64,000 nt of DNA, from NCBI GenBank assembly GCA_963422415.1, contig OY729430.1:1612001-1676000 (forward strand). The letters run 5' to 3'. The translations under genes were made by a program, and so were the position numbers. Positions within the stretch are counted from its first letter, which is position 1. The number at the start of each line of letters is the position of its first letter. Source of the DNA: Bin34 sp963422415. GTDB taxonomy: Bacteria; Chloroflexota; Anaerolineae; Caldilineales; Caldilineaceae. Below are positions 1 through 8,964 of the stretch, in pieces. The notes under the pieces were generated by a model. That model worked only from the letters and a program-made list of their open reading frames with translations. It was not told the DNA's origin and did no database searches.

Positions 1-68
1 GCCCTCCTCGGGCGCGCCCCCTGTCGGCTTCTCTCGTCGTTGGCAAGACATCAAGGTGGAGGATGATC

Positions 69-1502
69 ATGCCCGTTGATGTCGGCGCCGACTTCAAGAC
101 ACGGGTCAAGCAGGCTGTAACGGATCCACACTTGGCGGAGACAGTCACGCGCGCCACCATCAGTCTGACTCTCAAGAAGGATCAGAGGTACGCGGAACTG
201 CAAGGCCAACGGCTGCGCGATGAAACACGGCAGATGAAGACCTATGTGCTGCGCCATTTGCCGCAGTTGCTGGAGCAGTTCGAGCAGAACGTGCAGATGA
301 ACGGGGGTCAGGTGCATTGGGCGCAGGACGCGGACGAAGCCAATCGCATCATCTGCAATCTGGCGACCCAGAAGGATGTGCGCAAGGTCGTCAAGGCCAA
401 ATCCATGGCTACGGAGGAAATCCACCTCAACCAGCATCTGGAGGCCATCGGAGTGGAGTGCGTGGAAACGGATCTGGGTGAATACATCATCCAGCTGGCC
501 CGGGAAATGCCCAGCCATATTGTGGCGCCTGTCTTGCACAAGAGTGTGGATGACATTTCCCAGCTTTTTGCCGAGAAACTGGACATGCCCCGCACCCTGG
601 ATCCCCAGGCGCTCTGTGCCAAGGCCCGCAGTGTGCTGCGGCGGGAGTTTCTGAACGCCGACATGGGGATCAGCGGCTGCAACTTTGCCATAGCCGACAC
701 GGGCACGGTTTGCATTGTCACGAACGAGGGGAATGGACGTCTGGTCTCCACGCTGCCGCCCATTTACGTGGCGGTAATGGGGATCGAGAAACTGGTGCCC
801 ACCGTCCAAGATGCCTTTCTCCAGTACCAGGCCTTGGCCCGCAGCGCCACGGGCCAGAAAGTGACGGTGTATCTCTCCATGACCAATGGCCCCAAGCAGC
901 CGGAAGACGTGGACGGTCCGCGGGAGTTTCATGTGGTGCTGCTGGACAATGGCCGGGCCCAGATGCTGGCGGAGGGGTACGGGGAAGCCCTGATGTGCAT
1001 TCGTTGTGGAGCCTGTCTCAATGCCTGTCCAGTCTACAAGCAGATCAGTGGCCATGGATATGGCCACACCTACAGCGGCCCCATCGGCGCCGTGATCTCG
1101 CCTTTGCTGGCTCGGGACATGGCGGAGAGCAAGGAACTGCCCTATGCCAGCACGCTGTGCGGAGCCTGTCGGGACGCCTGTCCCGTACAGATCGATCTGC
1201 CGGGTCTGCTGTTGGCTCTGCGCCAGGATCTGGTGGAGCGCAAGGCCATGCCCCGCCTGGAGAAGGCGGGGCTGCGGCAATATGCCGATATCATGCAAAA
1301 GACCGGATCCTACGTCCGGATGGGTGGCATGGCCAGAGCAGGCAGTCGGACCCTTTCCCGGATGTCAGGCGGCACCATTCGCATGTTGCCGCCGCCCTTG
1401 CATCATTGGACCAAGACCCGAGACATGCCGCCTTTTGCACGGCGTAGCTTCCGGCAGCAGTGGGCTCACCGGAATCGCACTGGAGAATGGGAAAAGACGT
1501 GA
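69..1502 (+). CDS. lutB: Lactate oxidation iron-sulfur protein LutB
   Basis: LutB is the iron-sulfur subunit of the LutABC system that oxidises L-lactate to pyruvate in the cytoplasm. The 477-residue protein has the expected length and layout. An N-terminal LUD domain is followed by two 4Fe-4S motifs: CIRCGACLNAC with Cys310, 313, 316 and 320, and CGACRDAC with Cys364, 367 and 371. I chose the ATG at 69 over the ATG at 63 because the strong ribosome binding site AAGGTGGAGG (53-62) abuts the first ATG but sits 6 nt from the second. The stop overlaps the start of lutC, so the two are co-transcribed. LutA is not in the window and may lie just upstream of the left edge. Confidence 0.93.
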   Translation: MPVDVGADFKTRVKQAVTDPHLAETVTRATISLTLKKDQRYAELQGQRLRDETRQMKTYVLRHLPQLLEQFEQNVQMNGGQVHWAQDADEANRIICNLATQKDVRKVVKAKSMATEEIHLNQHLEAIGVECVETDLGEYIIQLAREMPSHIVAPVLHKSVDDISQLFAEKLDMPRTLDPQALCAKARSVLRREFLNADMGISGCNFAIADTGTVCIVTNEGNGRLVSTLPPIYVAVMGIEKLVPTVQDAFLQYQALARSATGQKVTVYLSMTNGPKQPEDVDGPREFHVVLLDNGRAQMLAEGYGEALMCIRCGACLNACPVYKQISGHGYGHTYSGPIGAVISPLLARDMAESKELPYASTLCGACRDACPVQIDLPGLLLALRQDLVERKAMPRLEKAGLRQYADIMQKTGSYVRMGGMARAGSRTLSRMSGGTIRMLPPPLHHWTKTRDMPPFARRSFRQQWAHRNRTGEWEKT

Positions 1503-2245
1503 GTGACGCCCGTACCCGGATTCTGGGTCTTTTGCGCCATGCCCTGTCCAATCCGCAGTTGCGCTATCCACCGCCCGTGGCTCCTCCCCTGCCTTTGGCG
1601 GGACGCACCCCCGTGACGGAACGGTCCCAGGAAAACGAGGAGAAGGCAAGTCGCTTCAAGGTGGAATTGGAGGAACTGCATGGCACCTGTGAGGTAGCGG
1701 CCAATCCGGTTGAAGCGCGCATGCTGGCCGTGCAGAGAGTTTTGGCCTGGTCCGCCGAGGAAGGCAGCCTGCCTGGGCGGGACACCGAATCCGTGTGGCT
1801 GCTGGCTTGGCCAGAGATGGATGAAGCAATGCCAGGGTTGGCCGACGCCTTGACCACCCGCGGATTCGAATTGCGTCATCCGACAGACATGTTTCAGCGG
1901 GAAGACCGATCCGAAATGGCAGAAATCCGCATCGGCATCACCTCCGCCTATGCTGCCTTCGCTGCCACGGGCTCCCTGTTGCTGCGGTCAGGACCCGTAC
2001 ACAGTCGCGTGGTCAGCCTCTTGCCTTTCCATCATCTGGCGGTGGTTCCCGAGAATGTTCTGTGGCTCAATGTCGAGTCTTGGCTGGCTCATGAGCAGGA
2101 ACAGGGTACCCTGCCCCATGTCATTCGGGGCTGTGCCAATCTGTCTCTGGTCTCGGGTCCCAGCAAGTCGGCGGACATCGAATCTAGGTTGACTCTGGGA
2201 GTGCATGGACCGCGCTATCTGCACGTGATAATCGTCCCGGGCTGA
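1499..2245 (+). CDS. lutC: Lactate utilization protein LutC (LUD domain)
   Basis: LutC is a partner subunit of the LutABC lactate oxidation system. The protein of about 248 residues ends with the characteristic LUD-domain tail LGVHGPRYLHVIIVPG. A GTG at 1499 overlaps the lutB stop codon as GTGA and begins directly at the family-like sequence VSDARTRILGLLRHAL. An in-frame ATG at 1487 is the alternative start and would add four residues. The overlap implies translational coupling with lutB. The function of the LutC subunit itself is less well defined than that of LutB. Confidence 0.88.
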   Translation: MSDARTRILGLLRHALSNPQLRYPPPVAPPLPLAGRTPVTERSQENEEKASRFKVELEELHGTCEVAANPVEARMLAVQRVLAWSAEEGSLPGRDTESVWLLAWPEMDEAMPGLADALTTRGFELRHPTDMFQREDRSEMAEIRIGITSAYAAFAATGSLLLRSGPVHSRVVSLLPFHHLAVVPENVLWLNVESWLAHEQEQGTLPHVIRGCANLSLVSGPSKSADIESRLTLGVHGPRYLHVIIVPG

Positions 2246-2413
2246 TGGGGCGCAGAGAGGTGTACCAGTTTCCTGATCGGGTTGCAAGCATTGGGTGAAG
2301 GCCTGACGAGGTCGGGGAGTCGGAAACAGCAGTCTCCAACCCGCTGCATTCCAACCTCGGAAGGACTCCCCGTCCATGAAATTCGCCCGTGATCAGCAGG
2401 TGCCGGTCAACGC

Positions 2414-2431
2414 GGGGACAAACATGTCCCC
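2414..2431. other. Short hairpin upstream of the oxidoreductase gene
   Basis: GGGGACA and TGTCCCC form a perfect 7-bp stem with a 4-nt loop. It lies about 80 bp before the next start codon and 170 bp after the lutC stop. There is no immediate T-run, so it could be a weak terminator of lutBC, an operator or a 5' UTR hairpin. Confidence 0.3.
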
Positions 2432-2512
2432 AAGACGTTTTCTGCCTTGCAAGGACCTGTATTCTACAATCGCCTTGGAAACCCAAATCGTACCAACGAG
2501 GCAACCTCCACG

Positions 2513-3589
2513 ATGTCACAGGACAAGACTTGGAAAGTAGGACTGATCGGAGCCGGTTCCATTGTGCAGTGGAGCCATTACCCCAACTTTGCCAACGCCA
2601 TAGCCACCACGGAGGTGGTGGCCATCTGCGACGTGCAGCAAGAAAGAGTGGAGGAATTCGCCAAGGCGCGCGGCATTCCCCATGTCTACACCGATTATGA
2701 GGAAATGCTGTCCCAGGAAGCGCTGGACATTGTGGTGGTGGGTGTGCCCAACATTTTTCACAAGTCCATGTCCATTGCGGCCTTGAACGCGGGGGCCCAT
2801 GTTCTTTGCGAAAAGCCCGTGGCTCTGACTCTGGCGGACGCTCGGGAAATGTTCCAGACCGCCAAGCGAAACGACAGAGTTCTGACGGTAGGGACCCACT
2901 ACCGCTGGTCCGACGCGATGAAGGTCGCCCGCAAGTCCGTGAACGAGGGATTCTACGGCGACATTTACATGATTCGATCCGTCTACACCCGAAGGGCTGG
3001 CATTCCGGGTTTCGGCAGCTGGTTCACCCGCCAGGAGCTGGCAGGTGGCGGATGTGGTCTGGATATTGGAGTGCACGCCTTGGATAAGGCGCTCTTCTTG
3101 ATGGACTATCCACTGCCCGCCACGGTATCCGGGGTGACCTACGACCGGCTGGGCAAGCAGGGGGTTGGGCTCGGGGGTTGGGGCGTGGATCGCCAGGCCA
3201 TTGAACAAGGCGGACAATTCGATGTGGAGGATCTGGCCTATGGACTGATCCGCTTCCAGAACGGTTCCAGCATTGTCCTGCAGTCCTCTTGGGCCATGCA
3301 TCTGCCCAGCGAGCAGGTTGTGGAAGTGTATGGCACCCAAGGCGGAGCAGTGGTCCACCATGACAAGTTGCAGCTCTTCGAGGACATGCATGGCGCCCCG
3401 GTGGCTATCGATGTGGAGTTGCCTCGCTCCCCCACGAATTCCGCTCTGGACCAAACTCGTGATCTGGTGCGATATTTGGAAGGGGACTGTAACGCCCCAA
3501 TCGTGACCGAGGATCAGGCCTTGGTGGGTACCGCCATTCTGGAAGGCTTGTACAAGTCGGCCGCCTCAGGCCAGGAGGTGCAGCTGTAG
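2513..3589 (+). CDS. Gfo/Idh/MocA family NAD(P)-dependent oxidoreductase
   Basis: This is a 358-residue member of the glucose-fructose oxidoreductase / inositol dehydrogenase family. It probably oxidises or reduces a sugar, inositol or related hydroxyl compound, but the substrate cannot be read from the sequence. The N-terminal Rossmann motif GLIGAGSIVQ starts at residue 10. The family motif CEKPVALTLADA follows at about residue 103, where the lysine is the usual catalytic and nicotinamide-contacting residue. The C-terminal half is the alpha/beta substrate domain. I chose the ATG at 2513 because homology starts at once (TWKVGLIGAG). The upstream in-frame extension looks like non-coding leader. 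It stands alone between lutBC and a glycosyltransferase. Confidence 0.88.
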   Translation: MSQDKTWKVGLIGAGSIVQWSHYPNFANAIATTEVVAICDVQQERVEEFAKARGIPHVYTDYEEMLSQEALDIVVVGVPNIFHKSMSIAALNAGAHVLCEKPVALTLADAREMFQTAKRNDRVLTVGTHYRWSDAMKVARKSVNEGFYGDIYMIRSVYTRRAGIPGFGSWFTRQELAGGGCGLDIGVHALDKALFLMDYPLPATVSGVTYDRLGKQGVGLGGWGVDRQAIEQGGQFDVEDLAYGLIRFQNGSSIVLQSSWAMHLPSEQVVEVYGTQGGAVVHHDKLQLFEDMHGAPVAIDVELPRSPTNSALDQTRDLVRYLEGDCNAPIVTEDQALVGTAILEGLYKSAASGQEVQL

Positions 3590-3712
3590 CCGTCAGGCCG
3601 GTGGGTCCAAGCCAAGAGATCGCAGGCGACACTGTTCCCAAGTGGATGTCGTCGGTTCGCTGCCGGTAGCCATGGCCTAGCTTGATTGTGCCGTGAATCT
3701 TTGGGATGCCAC

Positions 3713-4660
3713 ATGGTGCTGCCGCTAAATCGGGGCTTGGCCGTCATCATCCTCAATCATAACAACGTGGAATATCTGCCTGCCTGTCTGCAGCATCTGC
3801 AGGCGGCCTTGGCGGGGATCAGGCACGAAGTTTGGCTGGTGGACAACGCGTCGTCGGATGGCGCTCCGGATTTTGTAAGAGCGCGGTTTCCCGCGGTGCA
3901 GGTGATTGAGGCGCCCTTCAATGGCGGTTTTTCGGCCGGCAACAATCTGGCTTTGGTGCGTTTGGGCTATGGTCCCGAAGACCGCGAACGGCCTTCCGAT
4001 TTTTTCTGCGTGCTTTTCCTGAATCCCGACACCGAAGTCGATCGGACTGCCTTGTTGCGAATGCTCCTCTATATGGATGCGCATCCGGAGGTGGGTGTGG
4101 TGGGGCCATGCATGATCCGGCCCGAGGGAACGCTTGACCGGGGCTGCAAACGCGGGGAACCGACCCCCTTGACCTCGTTTCTGCATCTGACCGGGCTGTC
4201 GCGCATCCTGCCGCACAGCCGTCTCCTGGCTCGGTATCACATGGGCCACGTGCCGGCCAGCGCAACCGCGGATGTCGATTCCGTAATGGGAGCTTGCCAG
4301 TTGATGCGGGGCAGAGCCCTCAAACAGGTGGGTCTGCTGGACGAGACCACCTTTTTCATGTACGGGGAAGATCTGGATCATTGCATACGCTTTCGCCGTC
4401 TCGGCTGGCGCGTCGTATACCTCGGCGCAGCCCGCGTGCTGCATCACAAGGGGGCCGCCACACGAAAGCGAAGCGGACAGATGATCGTGGAATTCCACCG
4501 GGCCATGGTCGCCTTTCACCGGAAGCACTACGCCGCGACCCTGCCGACCTTCCTCAATCTGGTCATCTATGCATCGGTCTGGCTGTTGGGCTGGATCAAG
4601 TATGTCCTCAATTTGCTGCGGCCCCCCGCGCGGCGGTACGTGGGCTCCGCCCGCCATTGA
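3713..4660 (+). CDS. Family 2 glycosyltransferase, rhamnosyltransferase-like
   Basis: A GT-A fold glycosyltransferase of 315 residues. It resembles WbbL/RfbF-type enzymes that add a sugar to a polyprenyl-linked or surface glycan at the inner face of the membrane. Visible features are AVIILNHN at the N-terminus, VDNASSDG (nucleotide binding), NGGFSAGNN, FLNPDTEV in the acceptor/metal region, and the late motif MYGEDLDHCIRFRRLGWRV. A hydrophobic C-terminal segment (VIYASVWLLGWIKYVLNLL) could anchor it to the membrane. The sugar and acceptor are unknown. The next gene begins within 40 bp. Confidence 0.87.
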   Translation: MVLPLNRGLAVIILNHNNVEYLPACLQHLQAALAGIRHEVWLVDNASSDGAPDFVRARFPAVQVIEAPFNGGFSAGNNLALVRLGYGPEDRERPSDFFCVLFLNPDTEVDRTALLRMLLYMDAHPEVGVVGPCMIRPEGTLDRGCKRGEPTPLTSFLHLTGLSRILPHSRLLARYHMGHVPASATADVDSVMGACQLMRGRALKQVGLLDETTFFMYGEDLDHCIRFRRLGWRVVYLGAARVLHHKGAATRKRSGQMIVEFHRAMVAFHRKHYAATLPTFLNLVIYASVWLLGWIKYVLNLLRPPARRYVGSARH

Positions 4661-4698
4661 CTTTGCAGGGAAGGTTTCACTTGCACCGAGATGGAGCC

Positions 4699-5367
4699 AT
4701 GTCGCCAGATAGCGCGGCGCGGCCATCCCGCGCCGTGCTCTTTGCCAATGGCCTGATTTCCCATCCCGCCCGCTTGCAGCCTTGGGTACACCCAGGGGAC
4801 TACAGAGTGGGAGTGGATGGGGGGACCCGCCATTGTCTGGCCATGGGTCACATCCCGGACGTGGTCATCGGAGATCTAGACAGCTTGGATCCTGAATCCT
4901 TGGCCAAGGTGCAGGCGCGGGCGGTTCCCGTGCTCCGGTTTCCCGCTCGCAAGGCCCATACCGACCTGGATCTTGCCATGGTGCATGTTGAGGAGGCTGG
5001 ACTGCAAGAAGTGATCCTGTTGGGTATCTGGGGCGGCAGACTGGACCAATCTGTCGCCAACCTGTTGTTGCTCGCCAACTATATGGATCGGCTGAATATC
5101 ACCATGGTCACCGAGGATGAAACCGCCCAGCTCTTGGGATCTGGACATTCCCTGACGGTGAAAGATCGGAAGGGGGCCACGGCCAGCATCCTGCCACTCT
5201 CGGCCCAAGTAGAAGGGGTTACCTTGGTCGGCATGGAATATCCCTTGGAAAACACCCTGTTGTCCTTTGGCACGACTCTGGGCATCAGCAACGTAATCCG
5301 CCGGAAACAAGCCTCGATCTCAATCCGCCGCGGTCTGCTGTTGGTGACTGTCTCACGGAATGATTGA
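4699..5367 (+). CDS. thiN: Thiamine pyrophosphokinase
   Basis: This enzyme transfers pyrophosphate from ATP to thiamine, making thiamine diphosphate (EC 2.7.6.2) in the cytoplasm. The 222-residue protein has the normal length. It carries the family motifs VDGGTRHCL, PDVVIGDLDSL, KAHTDLDLAM (metal and ATP site) and GGRLDQSVANLLLL. The ATG at 4699 has GGAG a few bases upstream, and homology begins soon after; longer in-frame extensions overlap the glycosyltransferase and look spurious. I saw no TPP riboswitch upstream. No other thiamine genes lie nearby. Confidence 0.9.
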   Translation: MSPDSAARPSRAVLFANGLISHPARLQPWVHPGDYRVGVDGGTRHCLAMGHIPDVVIGDLDSLDPESLAKVQARAVPVLRFPARKAHTDLDLAMVHVEEAGLQEVILLGIWGGRLDQSVANLLLLANYMDRLNITMVTEDETAQLLGSGHSLTVKDRKGATASILPLSAQVEGVTLVGMEYPLENTLLSFGTTLGISNVIRRKQASISIRRGLLLVTVSRND

Positions 5368-5560
5368 GGCCCGTCAGAGTCTGACAGGCATGCACTCCAA
5401 GGAGAGGTGTACCTCGATTTCAAGCATGCCTTGGACAAGCGCTGTGCTGCATCTCGCAGAACACACGCAAGGATTCCGTGCCAAGGCGAAGCAGGCGGGC
5501 GCAAGAACTGCCGCCCGGACTGCAGCAAGTCGAGAATTGGATTGCACCGAAACCATGGGA

Positions 5561-5990
5561 TGATTGAAGTACAGGGTTTGACCTTCACATATCCGGGGTC
5601 ATCCGTACCTGTGGTGTCCGATGTCACTTTTGCCGTGCAAAAGGGTGAAATCTTTGGGTTCCTCGGTCCTAGCGGAGCCGGAAAAAGCACCCCCCCAGCG
5701 CATTCTCATACGCCTGCTGCGCCAATACGAGGGTCATGTGGCAGTGCTGGGGCGGGAGATGCGGGCGTGGAACAGCGATTACCTCGAACGCATTGGGGTG
5801 ACCTTTGAATTGCCCAATCATTACTTGAAACTGATCACGTCAAGCGGTTGAAGGCGGAAGGACACACCGTGTTCCTGACCACGCACAACATGGGGGTGGC
5901 GGATGAATTGTGCGATCGCGTGGCCTTCCTGGTGAATGGCCGCATTGTACTGATCGAATCGCCGCGGCAATTGAAACTGGATCACGGCAT
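5561..5990 (+). pseudogene. Remnant of ABC exporter ATP-binding subunit
   Basis: This is the broken ATPase of an ABC-2 type exporter, similar in layout to fluoroquinolone/drug export ATPases. The start is intact (MIEVQGLTFTYPG) and Walker A is readable (GPSGAGKST). A run of seven C at 5690-5696 shifts the frame directly after Walker A. Coding resumes in another frame (QRILIRLLRQYEGHVAVLG), reaches the Q-loop region FELPNHYLKL, and then jumps near 5832 to the H-loop region (HTVFLTTHNMGVADELCDR). The segment that should carry the ABC signature and Walker B, roughly 80-90 residues, is missing. No working ATPase can be made. Confidence 0.85.
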
Positions 5991-6644
5991 GCAGGTCGTC
6001 AAGATCGTCTATGCGGCATTGTGGATTGTGATCATGTGGTCTGTCTTGCTGTCTTTGGTGCCGCAGTCGGAACGGGCACCGGTGCTGATCAGTTTGCTGT
6101 TCTTGTAGGTCAGCATTTTTGCTTTCTATCTGGTGCCAAGCTACTACTACTTGGAAAAAGCGGAAGGAACGCTCGACAGCCTCATGACCTCCCCCATACT
6201 GCCATGGGCTTGGTTGGGATCCAAGACGATGATCTTTTCCGCGTTGACCTTGCTGGCCAGCGTGGTGATCACCCTTGTGGTCAATGGCCCCCATATGCAC
6301 TGGGGCTTGTTCGGCGCGGCTGTGCTGTTTTCAGGTATGCCCGTGATTTTGACAGGGTTTGCGCTGGCCACACGGTACACGGCATAGCGGAATATCTTTT
6401 CCCTCCATTCCCGTGCTCTTGGCGCTGCAGCTGCCCTTGCTAGATTATTGAGACGTGCTGAAGAGCGAGTTCTGGTGGGTGTTTCCCACCATGCCGGGAC
6501 TGGTTTTGTTGGAGGCTGCATTTCAGAACGTACACCGCACCCGCGTGCTGGTCGGTGGGGCTGCTCTATGTCATGGTCATGCTCGTCTTCGGGTTGGCCC
6601 TGCATCGGTACAAAGTCACCGTGGTGCGCCGCATGGGTGATTGA
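5991..6644 (+). pseudogene. Remnant of ABC-2 permease subunit, first copy
   Basis: A decayed membrane subunit fused to the ATPase remnant, without a proper N-terminus. Readable pieces include VVKIVYAALWIVIMWSVLL, an in-frame TAG at 6106-6108, then FYLVPSYYYLEKAEGTLDSL and several membrane helices. After FALATRYTA (about 6387) the frame changes to read SIPVLLALQLPLLDY. It changes again at LKSEFWWVFPTMPGLVLLEA, and a last shift gives LLYVMVMLVFGLALHRYKV before the TGA at 6642. At least three frame changes plus one stop codon make this a pseudogene rather than a single sequencing error. Confidence 0.83.
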
Positions 6645-7294
6645 ATGAAGAAGTTGCGCGGCCTGCTTGCGGGCGATCTGAAACTGGTTTTCCGCGACAC
6701 CTTTCTGCAGTTTCTGGTGGTGTATCCCGTTCTGTTGGGCCTGATTACACGATTCTGGGGACCGTGTCACTCGTGTCGATCTGGTTCAGTACCACATCCT
6801 GATTGGCAGCGTCGTGATTACGTTGCAGGTGACGGCGCTGGCCGGCACGGCGCTGGCCGGCACGGCGCTGGGCTTGATGGCACTGGATGAAAAGGACAAT
6901 CGAACCTTGATTGCCTTGCAGGTGACGCCCCTGCCTCTGAGACACTACATGACCTATCGAGTGGGTCTGCCCATGGCGTTCAGTTTTCTGACCAGTCTCC
7001 TGAATGTCGTTCTGCTGCATTCCTTTCTGCCATATCCTGATTGGGGTGGCATGGCGCTGGTCGCGATTCTGGAATTTCTGCCCTTGACCAAGGCTTTGGG
7101 GCTTTTCATCATCCTGCCTGTCATCGCCTATTTTGTGCCGGAGCCATGGCTACCTACTGGTCTGCCAAGGCTTATTGGTCATGGCCGGTAACACGTTATG
7201 GTTCACGCTGCTGACTGGAATCGTGTGTTGCGCACTGTGGAACTGGATCTGGCTGCAACTGTTCCAATACCGGGTACTGCGTGCGCTCTTCTGA
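6645..7294 (+). pseudogene. Remnant of ABC-2 permease subunit, second copy
   Basis: The third gene of the decayed exporter operon starts immediately after the previous stop (MKKLRGLLAGDLKLVFRDTF). The frame breaks near 6760-6790 and coding resumes as VITLQVTALAGTALAG. It continues through several hydrophobic helices to FVPEPW, and breaks again at about 7145 and 7195. The true C-terminus (NWIWLQLFQYRVLRALF) is still readable in another frame up to 7294. A 15-bp tandem duplication lies inside it. The gene order ATPase-permease-permease is typical of drug-export ABC-2 systems. Confidence 0.83.
6832..6871 (+). repeat. 15-bp tandem duplication in the permease remnant
   Basis: ACGGCGCTGGCCGGC occurs twice in tandem (6832-6846 and 6847-6861), followed by a partial third copy. 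It encodes TALAG repeated. Slippage of this kind fits relaxed selection in the decaying operon. Confidence 0.75.
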
Positions 7295-7491
7295 ATCTCG
7301 TGAGACGGGATGACTGCTTGGGGCTGGCGGGAAAGCGTTCCGGAAACTGAATGTGTTTCCCGCGTACAGGAAACAACGGATTGTGCTTGAAGCGGCGGCC
7401 CCCAGATCCCCTGAATGGGTTGCAAGGCAAGGTCGGGACCTGCGGCGGCGCCAATCTCGCCGCGGGTGGATTTGAACAAGAATCGCAGGCT

Positions 7492-8139
7492 TTAGGCCAG
7501 TGTGACGGTTCGGCCCGGTTCCAATTGAATGCGGGCGGCCATACGCGCCTTCGGCGCGAAGTCAACGTCACAAGGCAGTTCCAGCGCATCCACTACCGAC
7601 GAGAGTGTATGCGGCTGCGGATGCAGCAGCGTCAGCGCTTCTAGCCGCAGATCCCCTGGCGCCGACGTCGCGGGATGCGGGGCGGACTGCCATTCAATGG
7701 CAAAGGGGATCAACCCGGTCAAATCCTGACGGTCCGCTGTCACGGGAGGTACCAGCTGCATGGACCGCCAGCGGAGTTGCACTTTGTCAGGACGGGTGCG
7801 GGTTCCCTCGCGCAGCCGACTCGTCAAACCCAGCTGCTGGGTTTGGCGAGCATGGGCCTGCCAGTCTGCCGGGCGGACCGCCCAGGTAATGATCCGGGGT
7901 TTCTGCAAACCGGCAAGGCCGTAAGGCAGATCCTGATCTCGTACGTTCTGTGAGGGATCGGGCGCAATGATTTCCAGATAGGCGCGGGGACCCAACGAAA
8001 GCAAGGCATTGTGGGTGCCTACGCCAGGATGCCGACCACCCTGCACTGGCGTGATCCCCAGTCGGGTTTGGACAAGGGTCATCCCTTCCGCCAAGTTGGG
8101 AACTCCAAACAGCACATGGTCTAGTTCGGCGTGGGGCAT
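7492..8139 (-). CDS. VOC / glyoxalase-like domain protein
   Basis: A 215-residue protein beginning ELDHVLFGVPNLAEGMTLVQTRLGI, the usual start of a glyoxalase-like fold in which the first His is a metal ligand. PGVGTHNALLSLGPRAYLEIIAPDP matches the larger glyoxalase-like domain seen in many uncharacterised proteins. The substrate and reaction are unknown. It begins only 3 bp after the stop of the Lgt-like gene upstream on the same strand, so the two are probably co-transcribed. Confidence 0.8.
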   Translation of the reverse strand: MPHAELDHVLFGVPNLAEGMTLVQTRLGITPVQGGRHPGVGTHNALLSLGPRAYLEIIAPDPSQNVRDQDLPYGLAGLQKPRIITWAVRPADWQAHARQTQQLGLTSRLREGTRTRPDKVQLRWRSMQLVPPVTADRQDLTGLIPFAIEWQSAPHPATSAPGDLRLEALTLLHPQPHTLSSVVDALELPCDVDFAPKARMAARIQLEPGRTVTLA

Positions 8140-8142
8140 GGT

Positions 8143-8883
8143 TCATGTTTCCTGAGGTGGGATGGCGGGATCCGACGGGCGATCTTGGCGCGCCAGCAGC
8201 AGGGCGGACCCTGCCGCGACCGCTAGATAGGCCAGTTGCGGCCAGCGCACCAGGGGACTTGCTCCTCGATACAGTACAAAGGCTTCGACGAAGAGCAGAA
8301 GCAAGGAGGTGCAGAAAATCCCAATTCCCAGTTCCCGCGGTGCGGGCCATTCCCTGTACCAGAGTAGGATCCAGATGAACAGGCATCCCAAAGACAGGTA
8401 CAGGCCCACGGGATGCCGCAGATGATTCCCGTACGGCAAGGCCCAAGGCATTTCCGATACCGTGCCCACCAGGCGTCCGCTGAGGAAGCCCCCCAAGAAG
8501 TACAGGGATCCTCCTCCTACCAAGCCGGTGAGCGTCGAGGCGCCAAACTTCGTCGGATCCATTCTGCGTCGCACCAGGAAGAGATAGCCCGCGACCCCTG
8601 CGGCCAGAATGCCGGACAGGGCGTGCAGACCTGTGGGCCGGAATGCCAGTATTGCTTGCAAGTGCGCTTGATACGCGGACCAGAAAGTCACCACGTGACC
8701 CAGACGGGCCGCGATCATGCCGGCCACCAGAGCCCATATCAGCGTCCCGAGCATGGCATCGTAGGGCAGTCCGTGCTCTTGGCCTCGGCGCGCGGCGAGT
8801 TCCATGGCCAGCCAAGCCGCCAGCACGGCGGACAGAGGTCCGGTGGGAAAGGTCATGGAACCTAGATTGATGGTGGGAAACAT
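8143..8883 (-). CDS. Divergent Lgt-like membrane protein
   Basis: A polytopic membrane protein of about 246 residues related to prolipoprotein diacylglyceryl transferase. Features that align with Lgt are the N-terminal MFPTINLGSMTFPTGPLSAV, a GR-containing segment (LSGRLVGTVSEMPWALPYG) and RHPVGLYLSL near the third quarter. The strict GRLGNFxN signature is replaced by GRLVGT, and the C-terminal arginine region of Lgt is not evident. A standard lgt is present at 37.0-37.9 kb, so this is a paralogue that may have another role. I chose the ATG at 8883; a TTG at 8901 is the alternative. Confidence 0.72.
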   Translation of the reverse strand: MFPTINLGSMTFPTGPLSAVLAAWLAMELAARRGQEHGLPYDAMLGTLIWALVAGMIAARLGHVVTFWSAYQAHLQAILAFRPTGLHALSGILAAGVAGYLFLVRRRMDPTKFGASTLTGLVGGGSLYFLGGFLSGRLVGTVSEMPWALPYGNHLRHPVGLYLSLGCLFIWILLWYREWPAPRELGIGIFCTSLLLLFVEAFVLYRGASPLVRWPQLAYLAVAAGSALLLARQDRPSDPAIPPQET

Positions 8884-8964
8884 GCCGGCGTCTTGTTGCA
8901 ATGCAAGCCTGATTCCAAGGCGTGAGCAATGGGAAAAGGCGGGCCTGAGCCTTGAAATCTTGGA

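Noticed and set aside
4661..4698. TPP riboswitch before the thiamine pyrophosphokinase gene
   Set aside because: The gap is only 38 bp and lacks the conserved CUGAGA element.
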